A DNA stretch of 64,000 nucleotides, from assembly GCA_031291055.1 (NCBI GenBank), contig JARLJU010000017.1, forward strand, positions 1 to 64,000, in the 5' to 3' direction. This stretch comes from Rudaea sp. GTDB lineage: Bacteria; Pseudomonadota; Gammaproteobacteria; Xanthomonadales; Rhodanobacteraceae. Positions 36,665 to 45,788 of the stretch are shown in pieces; position 1 is the stretch's first letter, and every line of letters begins with the position of its first letter. The notes under the pieces were generated by a model. That model searched no databases. It was not told the DNA's origin and saw nothing but the letters and a program-made list of their open reading frames with translations. The translations under genes were made by a program, and so were the position numbers.

Positions 36665-37356
36665 GTGGCAACTTTCGAGAAGCGAGTAGGTAGGTCTGGC
36701 AAAACGACATGGCGCGTCCGCGTCCGTCGCCACGGCGGCCCCTGCTCACGAAATCATTTGCCCGCAAGTTCGAAGCGGAAGAATGGGCGCGTAGCATCGA
36801 GCACAAGATCGATACCGGCGAGCACGTTCCTTCGAGCGAAGCGCGGAAGCGCACCGTCGCCGACGCGATCGACCGCTATCTCACTGTCAGCTTTCCTCGC
36901 GCTCAGCGCCGAAAAAACGCGAGCGAGCAAATTCGATTGCTCACTTGGTGGCGCGATGAGATTGGATCCAAGACGCTCGTCAACCTCACTCCTTCGGTTG
37001 TCGCCGAAGCGCGCGATGCGCTCGCGGCGCCCCGAGCGCCGTCCGGCAAGCCATTGGCCGGCAGCACAGTCGACCGCCACATGGCAGCTCTGTCTGGCGT
37101 CCTCAGCGTCGCGGTCAAGGAGTACGGCTGGCTCGCAAGGAATCCGATCGGAAACGTCACGAAGTTCGCGGAGAGTAAAGGCCGCGAACGGTTTCTGAGC
37201 GACCCAGAGCGCTATGCGTTGCTTGCCGAATGCGAGGCCTCGCCATTCACTCCCCTGCCCTCGATCGTTCAACTTGCGCTCGCTACAGGCGCGCGCAAGA
37301 GTGAATTGCTCAGCCTGCAATGGAATGACGTGGATCTGGTGAGGCGTACCGCTAGG
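36665..37356 (+). pseudogene. Tyrosine integrase, frameshifted and missing its catalytic end
   Basis: A GTG start gives VATFEKRVGRSGKTTWRVRV, the arm-binding N-terminus of phage-type integrases. Near 36740 the coding sequence shifts frame and continues as KSFARKFEAEEWARSIEHKI, then the core-binding domain and the first catalytic Arg region (LALATGARKSELLSLQWNDV). The frame then changes to unrelated sequence at about 37356, before the His-x-x-Arg and Tyr motifs. With a frameshift and no nucleophile it is inactive. Confidence 0.8.
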
Positions 37357-37385
37357 TTCAGGCGCTCGACAAGGCACTGATTCGC

Positions 37386-37727
37386 ATGCGCGGCGTCGTG
37401 AGCAAGTGCACGGGTGAACTCGGATCGGTCTGCGCCACTGCTGACGAACTATTCGCGTTGCTGGAAGCACAAGGCTGCGGCCCAGATGTCGAGGAAGCGA
37501 TCGACAAGGTGCGCAGTGCGATATCCGGCAAGCACGCGAAAGCTATCACGTTCTGCCTGGACGACTCGTATTCGGCTTACACCGTGCTCAAGATCGTGCG
37601 CAAAATGCTGGGCAAGATGAAAAGCACCCCAAAGCTGATCTCCGCCGCCGACAAGTGGGCCATGGAACAACTGCAGCGCGCTGGGAATGCAGCCCACGAC
37701 TACAGGCGGCGTGTGGACCGCAATTAG
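37386..37727 (+). CDS. Hypothetical protein at the integrase break point
   Basis: A 113-residue ORF starting at an ATG without a good ribosome site. The open frame extends upstream (ALDKALIR) to the junction where integrase similarity ends, so this is probably the 3' remnant of a longer gene joined to the integrase by a deletion. It is helical, with ATADELFALLEAQGCGPDVEE and SYSAYTVLKIVRKMLGKMKS. No family was recognised. Confidence 0.4.
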   Translation: MRGVVSKCTGELGSVCATADELFALLEAQGCGPDVEEAIDKVRSAISGKHAKAITFCLDDSYSAYTVLKIVRKMLGKMKSTPKLISAADKWAMEQLQRAGNAAHDYRRRVDRN

Positions 37728-37961
37728 GTAGCTGTGTCCATTCGTTCCCGACGGTTGCATTTGAACGAAGGCATGGTAAACACTAGGTAACGACTGCATT
37801 CATACTTCCTAGCGTGGAGGTATTGCGTGGCGTCATCTTAATGTCATTCGCATCCAATAAAAGTGGCTTTGGCTCGGGTGCATCCACACCATTGACTGCT
37901 TGCGGATTAGCGCGCTGAAGTCGAAGCGGAGACGTATCTCCGTAAATCAAAGGAGAAGTGC

Positions 37962-38429
37962 ATGAAGGTTTTCGTCATCACGATTGTGTTGGCTATGTGG
38001 TATTCCATTGGATATGGAACGACCACCTGCGCAAACGATGCAAACGTATACGTTCAATGTGGAACTGATTGCGCAACGAAACCAAACACTCCACCGAACG
38101 CGATCACGACTGGTTTGGCGAGCACGGTCATAGCGAAATATGTACTTTGTCCAACACAGCCCGAGGCTATTTGGATACAAGGCTTGAGGAAGACGCCAGG
38201 TGGATATACAGAATATGACTGGTATTTCGACGTTGGCAGCAGCGGCGACGTCGTATTCAACAGTGTGGACATATCCAACGAGCAAGTGCCTCGGAAACCG
38301 AAACTCGGAGGTTGTGCTCCGGGGGCACAATGCCTAAATGACAATGTGATTTTTTCAAATGTTGAGTACCCGGATTACTACGCTTTCACGGAAGAACCCT
38401 GCGGTGGCGAGGGCGAGCCCTCTTGTTAG
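37962..38429 (+). CDS. Small exported Cys-rich hypothetical protein
   Basis: A 155-residue protein with AAAGGAGAAGTGC before the ATG and a signal peptide (MKVFVITIVLAMWYSIGYG). The mature part has nine cysteines, suggesting disulfides in the periplasm or outside, and ends PCGGEGEPSC. No domain was recognised. Its base composition is AT-richer than its neighbours, consistent with recent acquisition. Confidence 0.6.
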   Translation: MKVFVITIVLAMWYSIGYGTTTCANDANVYVQCGTDCATKPNTPPNAITTGLASTVIAKYVLCPTQPEAIWIQGLRKTPGGYTEYDWYFDVGSSGDVVFNSVDISNEQVPRKPKLGGCAPGAQCLNDNVIFSNVEYPDYYAFTEEPCGGEGEPSC

Positions 38430-38638
38430 GCCAGGGTCGCGCGGACAATTCGGTTGACTGCGGACAATAGTATCGTAGTGGAACTCCGCGACGCCATTCC
38501 AAGTATTGGGCTCACACTGTCAATCCTTGGCCAATGGCGTCGTCTACCTTCATAAATAATTTGACACGCGCTATTCCCAGCCAGTGCGCGAGTCGACGTC
38601 CCCCCGTTTTCAGTAGCGGGACGAATTAGAGTCCGTGG

Positions 38639-39465
38639 TTACTTTAACTGCTTTGCGTAGGCGGCGGGTGTGAGCCCACCCAATGCCTTCTTGGGTCGCT
38701 CGTCGTTGTATTCCCTGCGCCATCGCTCGATCTCGGTGCGAGCGTGAAGCAGATGGGGAAACCAGTGCTCGTTGAGGCATTCATCGCGCAGGCTGCCGTT
38801 GAACGATTCGATGTAGGCGTTCTGGTTGGGTTTGCCGGGTTCGATCAGGCGTAGCTGCACGCCACGTTCGTGTGCCCAGGCAACCATGGCCTTGCCGCAG
38901 AACTCTTTGCCGTTGTCGGTGCGAACGACTTTGGGCAGGCCGCGACTGTGCGCCAAGCGCTCCAGCACGCGGGTTACACTCATGCCGCTGATCGCTCGCT
39001 CAACTTCGATGGCTACCGATTCATGCGTGGCGTCATCGACAATCGTCAGGCACTTGATGACGCGGGCGTCAGCCGTACGATCGAACACGAAGTCCATCGA
39101 CCAGACCTCGTTGGCTGCCGACGGCCGGCACAACGGATGCCGCTCGCCAATCGGCACTTTCTTGCGCTTGCGCCGGCGCACCTGCAACCGCGCTTCTTGG
39201 TACAGCCGTTCGACCCGCTTGTAGTTCACGGGGTGTCCTGCTTGCCGAAGCTTGAGGTGGATCATCCCAACGCCATAGCGCTTGTACCGCTGCGCCAGCG
39301 CCTGGATGCGCTCGCGCAGCTCGCCATTGCGATCCGGTCGCGACTGGTAGCGATAGGCGCTGGCGCTTATGCGTACCGCCATAAGCGCCCAGCGCTCACT
39401 CAATCCCTTGGCTAACAACTCCCGCACGAGCACTCGTCGCGCCGGTGCGGTTACGGCTTTTTTCG
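38639..39465 (-). CDS. IS3-family transposase OrfB (DDE integrase core)
   Basis: Encodes the catalytic half of the transposase, produced by -1 frameshifting from orfA at A_AAA_AAG (reverse strand, 39457-39463). It has an HTH_21-like segment (QRYKRYGVGMIHLKLRQAGH) and the DDE triad: Asp in EVWSMDFVFD, Asp in VVRTDNGKEFCG, Glu in NAYIESFNGSLRDECL. It ends with the DERPKKALGGLTPAAYA motif. The boundary is set at the slip site because residues upstream of it in this frame are nonsense. Confidence 0.85.
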
Positions 39466-39714
39466 CAGAACGTCTTTGACGACGTCGTTCTCGAACATCC
39501 GCTCGGCCAGCAGCTTCTTCAGCCGGGCGTTTTCCGCTTCCAACTCCTTCAGCCGCTTGGCGTCCGACACACTCATGCCACCGAACTTGCTGCGCCACAG
39601 GTAGTAGCTGGCTTCCGAGAATCCATGCCGACGGCACAGGTCCTTGACCCCCATGCCCGCGTCAGCCTCACGCAAAAAGCCAACGATCTGCTCTTCGGAA
39701 AAGCGCTTCTTCAT
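39451..39714 (-). CDS. IS3-family transposase OrfA (HTH)
   Basis: An 87-residue HTH_Tnp_1 protein (KKRFSEEQIVGFLREADAGM, then CRRHGFSEASYYLWRSKFGG) with a leucine-zipper-like coiled coil (LKELEAENARLKKLLAER) used for dimerisation. It matches the IS407-type orfA. Its last codons contain the slippery heptamer that leads into orfB, yielding the OrfAB fusion transposase. Confidence 0.85.
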   Translation of the reverse strand: MKKRFSEEQIVGFLREADAGMGVKDLCRRHGFSEASYYLWRSKFGGMSVSDAKRLKELEAENARLKKLLAERMFENDVVKDVLRKKP

Positions 39715-39782
39715 GTCCAATCTCCGTTCGTTGAGGGATTGGACTCCAAACTGTCGTGCTACTCAAAAGCGGGGGGACGTCG

Positions 39783-40210
39783 CCTGCCCGATCTTGAACA
39801 CCTGCCGTCCAGGCAACTCGCATCAACGCCGCGACGAACACAAAAATCGCTGCACCAATTGTGATTTGAGGATGGTGGCCGCCACGGAATGCCCCGCGTA
39901 AACGTGGTTCAAGAACTGACATGCACCGTCCGCTTAGTCGCTCCGGCCCGGAACTGTCACCGGCCGAGATCAGTGACCAGCATATTTCCCGGTCTTTACC
40001 GCTACGTGACAGTCATGGGCGTTGATTTTCACTCCCGAGCGAGCCAATTCAATAACGAATTTGCGTCAACTACCCGGCTTGCTCGCTGCCCATTGAGAGT
40101 GCGGGTTCCCATGGTGCATAGTTCGATGCGAACGACGGCTCAAAATTCGACGCAAATCAACACAAATGTCAGGCAGTTCAACTTGCCGGAACGCCCCCAA
40201 CCAATGGCGC
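39783..40210. other. Gene-free 428-bp stretch between IS and aldolase
   Basis: Several frames are open but none has a ribosome site or recognisable protein content. No repeat or RNA was recognised. It presumably contains the aldolase promoter. Confidence 0.4.
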
Positions 40211-40999
40211 ATGAGAGACACGACGATGAATGCCACCACTACGAACATACGGAACGTAAAGTCGCAAGTGAGTGCCCTGGAATGGGAGGCGCGGATGAAT
40301 CTCGCCGCCGCTTATCGTTTGGTCGCGATGTATGGTTGGGACGATCTGGTATTTACGCACATATCAATGCGTCTGCCGGGACCGGAACATCATTTCCTGA
40401 TCAATCCATATGGCCTGATGTTCGAAGAGATCACTGCATCGTCGCTGGTGAAAGTCGACGTCGACGGTAACAAAGTGATGGAGTCACCCTACGAAATCAA
40501 TCCGGCCGGCTTCACCATCCACAGCTGCGTACACGCCGCACGCGAAGATGCCAAGTGCGTACTGCACGTACACTCGATTAACGGTATAGCGGTGTCAACA
40601 CAGAAAAACGGACTACTGCCAATTTCACAGCAATCCACGTTTGTCTTGTCGTCCCTGGCTTATCACGACTACGAAGGTGTCGCGCTCCGTCAGGATGAGA
40701 AACCCCGGTTGGTGCGCGATCTTGGCGACAAGAATTTCTTCATGCTGCGCAATCACGGCCTCCTCACGGTTGGCGTTACAATCGCCGATGCCTTTCTTTA
40801 TATGTATCTATTCGAGGCGGCCTGCATGATCCAAGTGCGCGCACAAGCTGGCGGCGGTGATCTGATTCCGATCACTAAACCCATTCTCGATGGCGTCCAA
40901 GCCGCTGCCCAGCAGGTGACTCGCGGCCTCGGCAGCCAGTTGATATGGCCCGGGCTGCTACGCAAGCTGGATCGGGTCAATCCAGGCTTTCGCGCCTGA
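40211..40999 (+). CDS. Class II aldolase/adducin family protein
   Basis: A 262-residue protein (a second ATG 15 bases on is equally possible). It has the family's N-terminal ARMNLAAAYRLVAMYGWDDL and FTHISMRLPG, the zinc-binding HVHS pair (CVLHVHSINGIAVS) and FMLRNHGLLTVG with the third histidine. This is the adducin-like aldolase branch (like fuculose-phosphate aldolase) whose members cleave or isomerise sugar-like substrates. No pathway gene is near, so the substrate is unknown. Confidence 0.85.
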   Translation: MRDTTMNATTTNIRNVKSQVSALEWEARMNLAAAYRLVAMYGWDDLVFTHISMRLPGPEHHFLINPYGLMFEEITASSLVKVDVDGNKVMESPYEINPAGFTIHSCVHAAREDAKCVLHVHSINGIAVSTQKNGLLPISQQSTFVLSSLAYHDYEGVALRQDEKPRLVRDLGDKNFFMLRNHGLLTVGVTIADAFLYMYLFEAACMIQVRAQAGGGDLIPITKPILDGVQAAAQQVTRGLGSQLIWPGLLRKLDRVNPGFRA

Positions 41000-41234
41000 C
41001 TTTGATCCGTAAGTCTGTTCGGTAGCGGCGGGGCTCTGACCGTATCCGCATGACGCGCGCCTACACAACTTGCTTCTCGAAGATGGCACGCTGATGCTTA
41101 GGTGTGCCCTGGGATTTTGAGAGTTCGAAGGCAGCCTCAACATGTGGTTCATGGATCTAAATCAACAAGGTAGTCCCATTTTTTACGACGTTTCCGGACG
41201 GGAATCTGGCCTAAGCGATTATTCGTGAGCCATC

Positions 41235-41435
41235 TCACAAGATACGAAAGCCATCTTGCATCCAATGTTTTTGGTGACTACGGTCGCGGGCACAGTCGTT
41301 GGTATTGCCGTAGCGGACGCCATAGGCATACCGGACTCCGGGAACAGGTTTGAGTTGGCAAGGTGCGCCGACTTGCAATGAAACCGGAACGAATGTCCGT
41401 GGCGAAATTTCGAGGTAGGCCAATGACGTGGCCAT
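41235..41435 (-). CDS. Possible small protein behind a symmetric operator
   Basis: A 66-residue ORF with AAGGA at the right distance from its ATG and a symmetric site 22 bases further upstream. The product (MATSLAYLEISPRTFVPVSL then Cys-containing loops) matches nothing recognised. It may be a truncated gene that kept its promoter. The surrounding 700 bp (41000-41698) shows no other gene. Confidence 0.35.
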   Translation of the reverse strand: MATSLAYLEISPRTFVPVSLQVGAPCQLKPVPGVRYAYGVRYGNTNDCARDRSHQKHWMQDGFRIL

Positions 41436-41456
41436 GGTTCAATTCCTTGTGTGATT

Positions 41457-41482
41457 TAGTGTACTGGTACTGTAATACACTA
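41457..41482. promoter_or_regulatory. Symmetric operator TAGTGTA-N12-TACACTA
   Basis: Perfect 7-bp arms spaced by 12 bases, with an inner GTAC and TTACAG resembling GntR/YtrA-type sites. It lies directly upstream of the ribosome site of the small ORF at 41435 on the reverse strand. The binding protein is not in this window as far as can be seen. Confidence 0.45.
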
Positions 41483-41698
41483 TACCGGCGATGGAATGAG
41501 CCAGAAGTCATGCCTAAGGGTGGAGCTGTGAAGTGCCTGCTAAACCCGCGATGTGCTGCCGTGCATCCTCCATGGAGCGGCCTGAATATCGTGATAGAAA
41601 ATCTCTGTCCATACACTCATGGCGAAGACATTGGAACTATGTAAGAAACGCGTTCGTTACGTGTCACTGCACCTTTTTGAAACTGTGCCGAGGCTTTG

Positions 41699-42259
41699 AT
41701 GGAAACAATGAGCTTCACATCGTCGCGTGATTTCCGAGCCTGGCTTGCGAAAAACCATAGTCAATCGGACGGCATCTTGCTGCGCATTTACAAAAAAGAC
41801 TCGGGCTTGGCCACGGTGACGTATGCGCAGGCCCTTGATCAAGCTCTTTGCTTTGGCTGGATAGATGGGCAAAAAAAGCCATATGACAAACAATCCTGGC
41901 TTCAGAAATTCACTCCAAGACGACCAAAAAGCGGGTGGTCGAAAATAAATACCCAACACGTCGAGCGTCTTGCCAAGGCCGGAGCGATGACTCCGGCTGG
42001 ACTGAAGGCAGTCGAAGTGGCAAAGGCCGATGGCCGCTGGAAGGCTGCCTATGATTCGTTTGGCAACGCCGCTGTACCAGAGGATTTCTTAAAGGAGCTT
42101 GAGCGAAACAAGAAGGCGAATGCTTTCTTCGAAACGCTCAACAAAACCAATCTCTACTCCATCGTTTACCGGCTTCAGACTGCGAAGAAGCCTGAAACCA
42201 GAGAGAAACGAATGCAGGCGATCATCGAGAAGTTAGCGCGGGGTGAAAAGTTCCACTGA
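41699..42259 (+). CDS. YdeI/OmpD-associated family protein
   Basis: A 186-residue protein of the YdeI / bacteriocin-protection (OmdA) family. It has the typical N-terminal RDFRAWLAKNHSQSDGILLR, QALDQALCFGWIDGQKKPYD and RRPKSGWSKINTQHVERLAK blocks, and the C-terminal KKPETREKRMQAIIEKLARG. Members are linked to peptide or envelope stress resistance, but the biochemical role is not established. A TTG immediately before the ATG extends the frame by one codon. Confidence 0.85.
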   Translation: METMSFTSSRDFRAWLAKNHSQSDGILLRIYKKDSGLATVTYAQALDQALCFGWIDGQKKPYDKQSWLQKFTPRRPKSGWSKINTQHVERLAKAGAMTPAGLKAVEVAKADGRWKAAYDSFGNAAVPEDFLKELERNKKANAFFETLNKTNLYSIVYRLQTAKKPETREKRMQAIIEKLARGEKFH

Positions 42260-42584
42260 TTCCGATGTCTTGAACTTGCCTCCGGCTGTTTCGCAATTCA
42301 GAGCGAGAAACCGGCCAATTCCGGTCACTCGATGTCACAAGTCATTGCCTAGAAGCTGACGCTCGGCAACTGCGGAAGTCGGGCTGAATCGGATCTCCGA
42401 AGGCGGGCGGAACAGCGTGCGGGGTTGTAATCGATAGGGCCGGACGAGGACGCAAAGGGTCCAAACGAACAAACCCTTGATCGCTAGCCAAGAAATCGAA
42501 CATCTGGGGCCACCGGCGTACTTTGCGGTAAGTAGCACGTATACAATTCGTGCGAGTGCGGAATCGCCTTGGGGAAACATTTTG
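42260..42584. other. Gene-free 325-bp stretch before rhomboid gene
   Basis: No convincing coding frame, repeat or RNA was seen. It contains the rhomboid promoter region and a GGGGAA ribosome site at its end. Confidence 0.35.
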
Positions 42585-44048
42585 TTGATCGTGCCGTTGC
42601 ACCGCCGCCTTAGTCGGGCGAATTTTCCGCTAATGACTGTGGCCCTTATATGCGTCAATTGTTTTGTATATCTTTTCCTGCAATCGGGCGACGAGCGCGT
42701 CTCCCAGCAAGCTTGGGACTACTACCAACAGTCGCAGTTGGGCAAGATCGAATTCCCGGCCTATCTGGATTGGTTGCGCGGCCGTGAGAAGGATGCGCAG
42801 AGATTGGAGTTTGCCCAGGCCGCGCCGGCAAAAATCAGGATTGCCATGATTGAGGCCGACGAGAAGTTCCTCACGGCATTGCACGAAGATCGCATCATCG
42901 AACCAACACGTGCGGACTATGCCGATTGGCACGAAAAGCGAGAAGAGTTTGAACGCATTCGCGCTAGCACGTTCACCGCGAGGCATTCGCTACGCTTCTC
43001 GCAATTCGAGCCTGGAAATATGTTTTCGTCGATGTTCCTTCATGGCGGCTTAGAACACCTTATCGGCAACATGATTTTCCTAGCCGTGCTCGGGCTGCTC
43101 GTAGAAGGGGCGTTAGGGCCGTGGTGGTTTCTCGCCCTGTATCTCGTTGGCGGCTTCGGCGGGGCACTCACAAGTCTCGCCTGGCATTGGGGAGATCATG
43201 GCACCGCACTAGGTGCCTCGGGTGCAATTGCGGCGCTGATGGGCGCGTATTGCGTGCTTTGGGGTACGCGCAAGGTGCGCGTGTTCTACTGGTTCTTCGT
43301 TGTCTTCAACTACGTGCGTGTTCCCGCACTCACGTTGTTGCCGATCTGGTTCGGTTGGCAGGTTCTTAATCTATGGCTCAATCGCGGCGCGCATATTGGC
43401 TTTGATGCGCATGCCGGAGGAATTCTGAGCGGCGCTGCCCTTGCGCTCGCGCTGCGCCAGTACGGACGAGTGAGGGATGATTTCGTCGAAGAGGACACGC
43501 GCATCGAACAGCGCGAGGTCAATGCGACCGCTTTTGAACAGGCTCTGGAGTATCTCGGTCGACTCGAAATCCCCAAGGCGCGCGAGTTGCTCGAACGGAT
43601 CGACCAGGACGAACCCGGTCGGCTGCCAGTGCTCGTCGCCCTTTACCGTTGCGCGCGGTACAGTGGTACACCTCCGCAGCTCGACGCCGCAGCCGCGCGC
43701 GCGCTCTGTTTTGCTGCGAAAACCGATGCCGAAATACGTGACCTTAAAACCGTCTGTGACGACTACCTGAAAGCCTGCACCGGCAAGCCACGAATCACCG
43801 CCGACGTTCTATTGCGTCTGGTTACGCCGTGGCTGCGCATCGGCGAAGACGCGGCCGCAGAAACGCTGTTGCATAGGATTGGCGAGCAATCCCCTTCGTT
43901 GCAGAGTTTGCCGGCCGCGTGGTTCACGTTGGCACTGCGCACGCCGGAAAGTTCACCGCAGCGGCGTGCGCGACTGGAATACGTCGTGCAGAACTACGCA
44001 CAAAGCGATTTTGCGCCAAAGGCGAAATTCTTGTTGCAACAAGCGTAA
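42585..44048 (+). CDS. Rhomboid intramembrane serine protease with C-terminal repeat domain
   Basis: About 487 residues from a TTG start behind GGGGAA. An ATG-free N-terminus is supported by MIVPLHRRLSRANFPLMTV-like content; GTG 42591 is an alternative. After the first membrane helix comes an approximately 100-residue loop. Then follow the rhomboid core HGGLEHLIGNMIFL, the catalytic Ser in GASGA and the catalytic His in DAHAGGILSG, so it should be active. The C-terminal 190 residues are soluble helical repeats (ARELLERIDQDEPGRLPVLV, AETLLHRIGEQSPSLQSL). It cleaves membrane proteins within the bilayer. It converges, 18 bp apart, on a membrane protein with a similar C-terminal domain. Confidence 0.85.
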   Translation: MIVPLHRRLSRANFPLMTVALICVNCFVYLFLQSGDERVSQQAWDYYQQSQLGKIEFPAYLDWLRGREKDAQRLEFAQAAPAKIRIAMIEADEKFLTALHEDRIIEPTRADYADWHEKREEFERIRASTFTARHSLRFSQFEPGNMFSSMFLHGGLEHLIGNMIFLAVLGLLVEGALGPWWFLALYLVGGFGGALTSLAWHWGDHGTALGASGAIAALMGAYCVLWGTRKVRVFYWFFVVFNYVRVPALTLLPIWFGWQVLNLWLNRGAHIGFDAHAGGILSGAALALALRQYGRVRDDFVEEDTRIEQREVNATAFEQALEYLGRLEIPKARELLERIDQDEPGRLPVLVALYRCARYSGTPPQLDAAAARALCFAAKTDAEIRDLKTVCDDYLKACTGKPRITADVLLRLVTPWLRIGEDAAAETLLHRIGEQSPSLQSLPAAWFTLALRTPESSPQRRARLEYVVQNYAQSDFAPKAKFLLQQA

Positions 44049-44066
44049 ACGGCGGTTCGACGAGTG

Positions 44067-45344
44067 TCAGGTTCTTGCCACCGACATCATGCGTTCAATC
44101 GCGGCGAGCTGCGTGCCGAACTCGGGTGCCAGCGGATGCTGCGGATAGGTTGCTTTCAGATACCGGAGCAACGTACACGCCTGCTCGTCCTGGTTCATGC
44201 GCTCGTGCAGCAGGTTCGCCACCAGCAAGTAGTTGCGCGGAATGTCCTTGCTCTTCGGAAAGCGCTTGTGGAAGCCTGACAATAGCCGCAATGCTACCTG
44301 TGGCTGACCCAGGTGCGTGGCCTTGCAGGCTAGGTTCGTGACTTGGTCGGCATCGACCGGGGCGAACGTTGGATCGAGCGTTTGGCAGTCGCGCAACAGA
44401 TCAAGTGCGAGCCTATCCTTGTCTTGCGCCAGGAGGATGTTGAGATACTCATGGCCGTGGCGCAGCAACTCCTCCTTGTCATCGGCAATGCGCAATAACT
44501 TGCGATATTGCGTATGCACCGCAGCTGTGCCTCCACGGCCGCGCAGATGGCTGCGAAGAAGTTGCGTAGCTGCCTCGGGTTTGCCGTCGCGCACGAGTGT
44601 ACCGGCCTCGTCAAGCACGTCCTGATCGGGATCGGGCTTTGCCATCATTCGCGATAGCTGCGGGGCGCTCGGTACGAAGCCGACCGCGTCGTGGTATTGG
44701 TAGATGAGATATCCCATGAGATGAAATGTCACGACGAGCGCATAGTTAGAAATGAAACTGACCGCAATTACGCTGACGAAGCCAGGCAGAATCTTCGCAA
44801 CCAGCAATGCCGCGTAGCTCTGGCTCAGGGACACCACAAGGCATAGACCAACGACGGCAAGATACGGCCAGCCGATGCGCGTGAAAATCGCGACCCATTT
44901 GCCCGGGTTCAGTGCGCTTGCAAGGCTTTCCTCCATCGCGAGGGTCATCGTCGCCCCAGGCAGGGAAAACCCGAGGAACAAGACGAGGATCAATCCCCCC
45001 GCGGGACCGAGCAATACCAATCCGAATGCGGCGACCAGGACGAATATCAAGATCAGCCAGATTTGCTTCCAGGCCAAACTGTTCTCGACAGACATGCCGA
45101 TTTCGGGCGGTTGGAGATATCCATTTGCCGTGGCGCGCAGGCATTCAAACGCGTATTTGTACATCGCTACCGTTACCAGCATAGCAAGCAGGCCGCCGAA
45201 CGGCAGATAGATTACGAGCCTGCAAAGCGCGAGCACGACGATCGTACTCATCGCGCCCATGTGCGCCGGATAGAGCGTGATCTCCCGCAAGCGGTTCCAG
45301 AACGGAACGATGGGGGCGGAGGTTGCGGTGAGCCGTGCTGACAT
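44067..45344 (-). CDS. DUF4013-like multi-pass membrane protein with helical repeat tail
   Basis: About 425 residues (ATG 45350 is an alternative start). The N-terminal 240 residues contain six or so membrane helices in the DUF4013 style (AFECLRATANGYLQPPEIG, LPGATMTLAMEESLASALNP). The C-terminal 190 residues are TPR-like (ALRLLSGFHKRFPKSKDIP, ACTLLRYLKATYPQHPLAP). The repeat tail resembles that of the convergent rhomboid in position, size and TPR-like pattern. The two may interact, or this may be a rhomboid substrate or adaptor; this is an inference. Confidence 0.7.
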   Translation of the reverse strand: MSARLTATSAPIVPFWNRLREITLYPAHMGAMSTIVVLALCRLVIYLPFGGLLAMLVTVAMYKYAFECLRATANGYLQPPEIGMSVENSLAWKQIWLILIFVLVAAFGLVLLGPAGGLILVLFLGFSLPGATMTLAMEESLASALNPGKWVAIFTRIGWPYLAVVGLCLVVSLSQSYAALLVAKILPGFVSVIAVSFISNYALVVTFHLMGYLIYQYHDAVGFVPSAPQLSRMMAKPDPDQDVLDEAGTLVRDGKPEAATQLLRSHLRGRGGTAAVHTQYRKLLRIADDKEELLRHGHEYLNILLAQDKDRLALDLLRDCQTLDPTFAPVDADQVTNLACKATHLGQPQVALRLLSGFHKRFPKSKDIPRNYLLVANLLHERMNQDEQACTLLRYLKATYPQHPLAPEFGTQLAAIERMMSVART

Positions 45345-45629
45345 GGGCATTACTTCTGTTCGTAAAAAAGACAATTATGCCTGATGATCACGACCCCTAG
45401 ACCACGATATGGAGGGGTGCCTTGCATAGTGGGCGGCTGCGTGAACAAAACGAGCATTCCGGAACGGATCAACTTCGAATTGTTTACCGTCCCCGGTATC
45501 GAAAGAAAGATGGCGCATCGAATGGCAGACCCGCCGCGAAAAGCACTTCATAGGAAATTCCCCGACGCAACCCGTCCGAATGTGGGGGCTACATAGGCCT
45601 GGGTCTGTCATGCCACCTGATACTAGGCT

Positions 45630-45756
45630 GTGGGTGGCGAATTCGTAGTTTTGACGGTCAAGCCCTCGTTTCCATGTCCGACTTGCCGCAGACGACCACA
45701 TGGGCGCGGTTTGTTCTGGACTCCGACTGCGGCGTAATTACGAATTCGCCACCCAC
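45630..45756. repeat. 127-bp element with perfect 18-bp inverted ends
   Basis: GTGGGTGGCGAATTCGTA at 45630-45647 is the exact complement of 45739-45756. The inside (about 91 bp) has no coding capacity. It is the best-preserved paired copy of the TGGCGAATT-ended element family and lies just upstream of a transposase fragment that ends with another such terminus, suggesting that fragment supplied the transposase. Nothing else was seen in the 444-bp gap. Confidence 0.7.
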
Positions 45757-45788
45757 TGGCTTGCGTCAATGGCATATCCATCTGCTGA

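Larger units (their letters stand above)
38594..39782. mobile_element. Complete IS3-family insertion sequence, about 1.19 kb
   Basis: The outer ends are inverted repeats beginning CGACGTCCCCCCG and continuing with TTTT, AGTAGC, GAC and GAGTCC blocks in the same order at both ends. Inside are orfA and orfB on the reverse strand, joined by a canonical slippery sequence. Catalytic residues are intact, so the element may be active. No target duplication was seen in the immediate flanks. Confidence 0.85.

Noticed and set aside
41278-41616. A 112-codon reverse-strand frame overlapping the small ORF
   Set aside because: It lacks a ribosome site and spans the symmetric operator, which would then be inside coding sequence. 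The shorter ORF with AAGGA is the better candidate.
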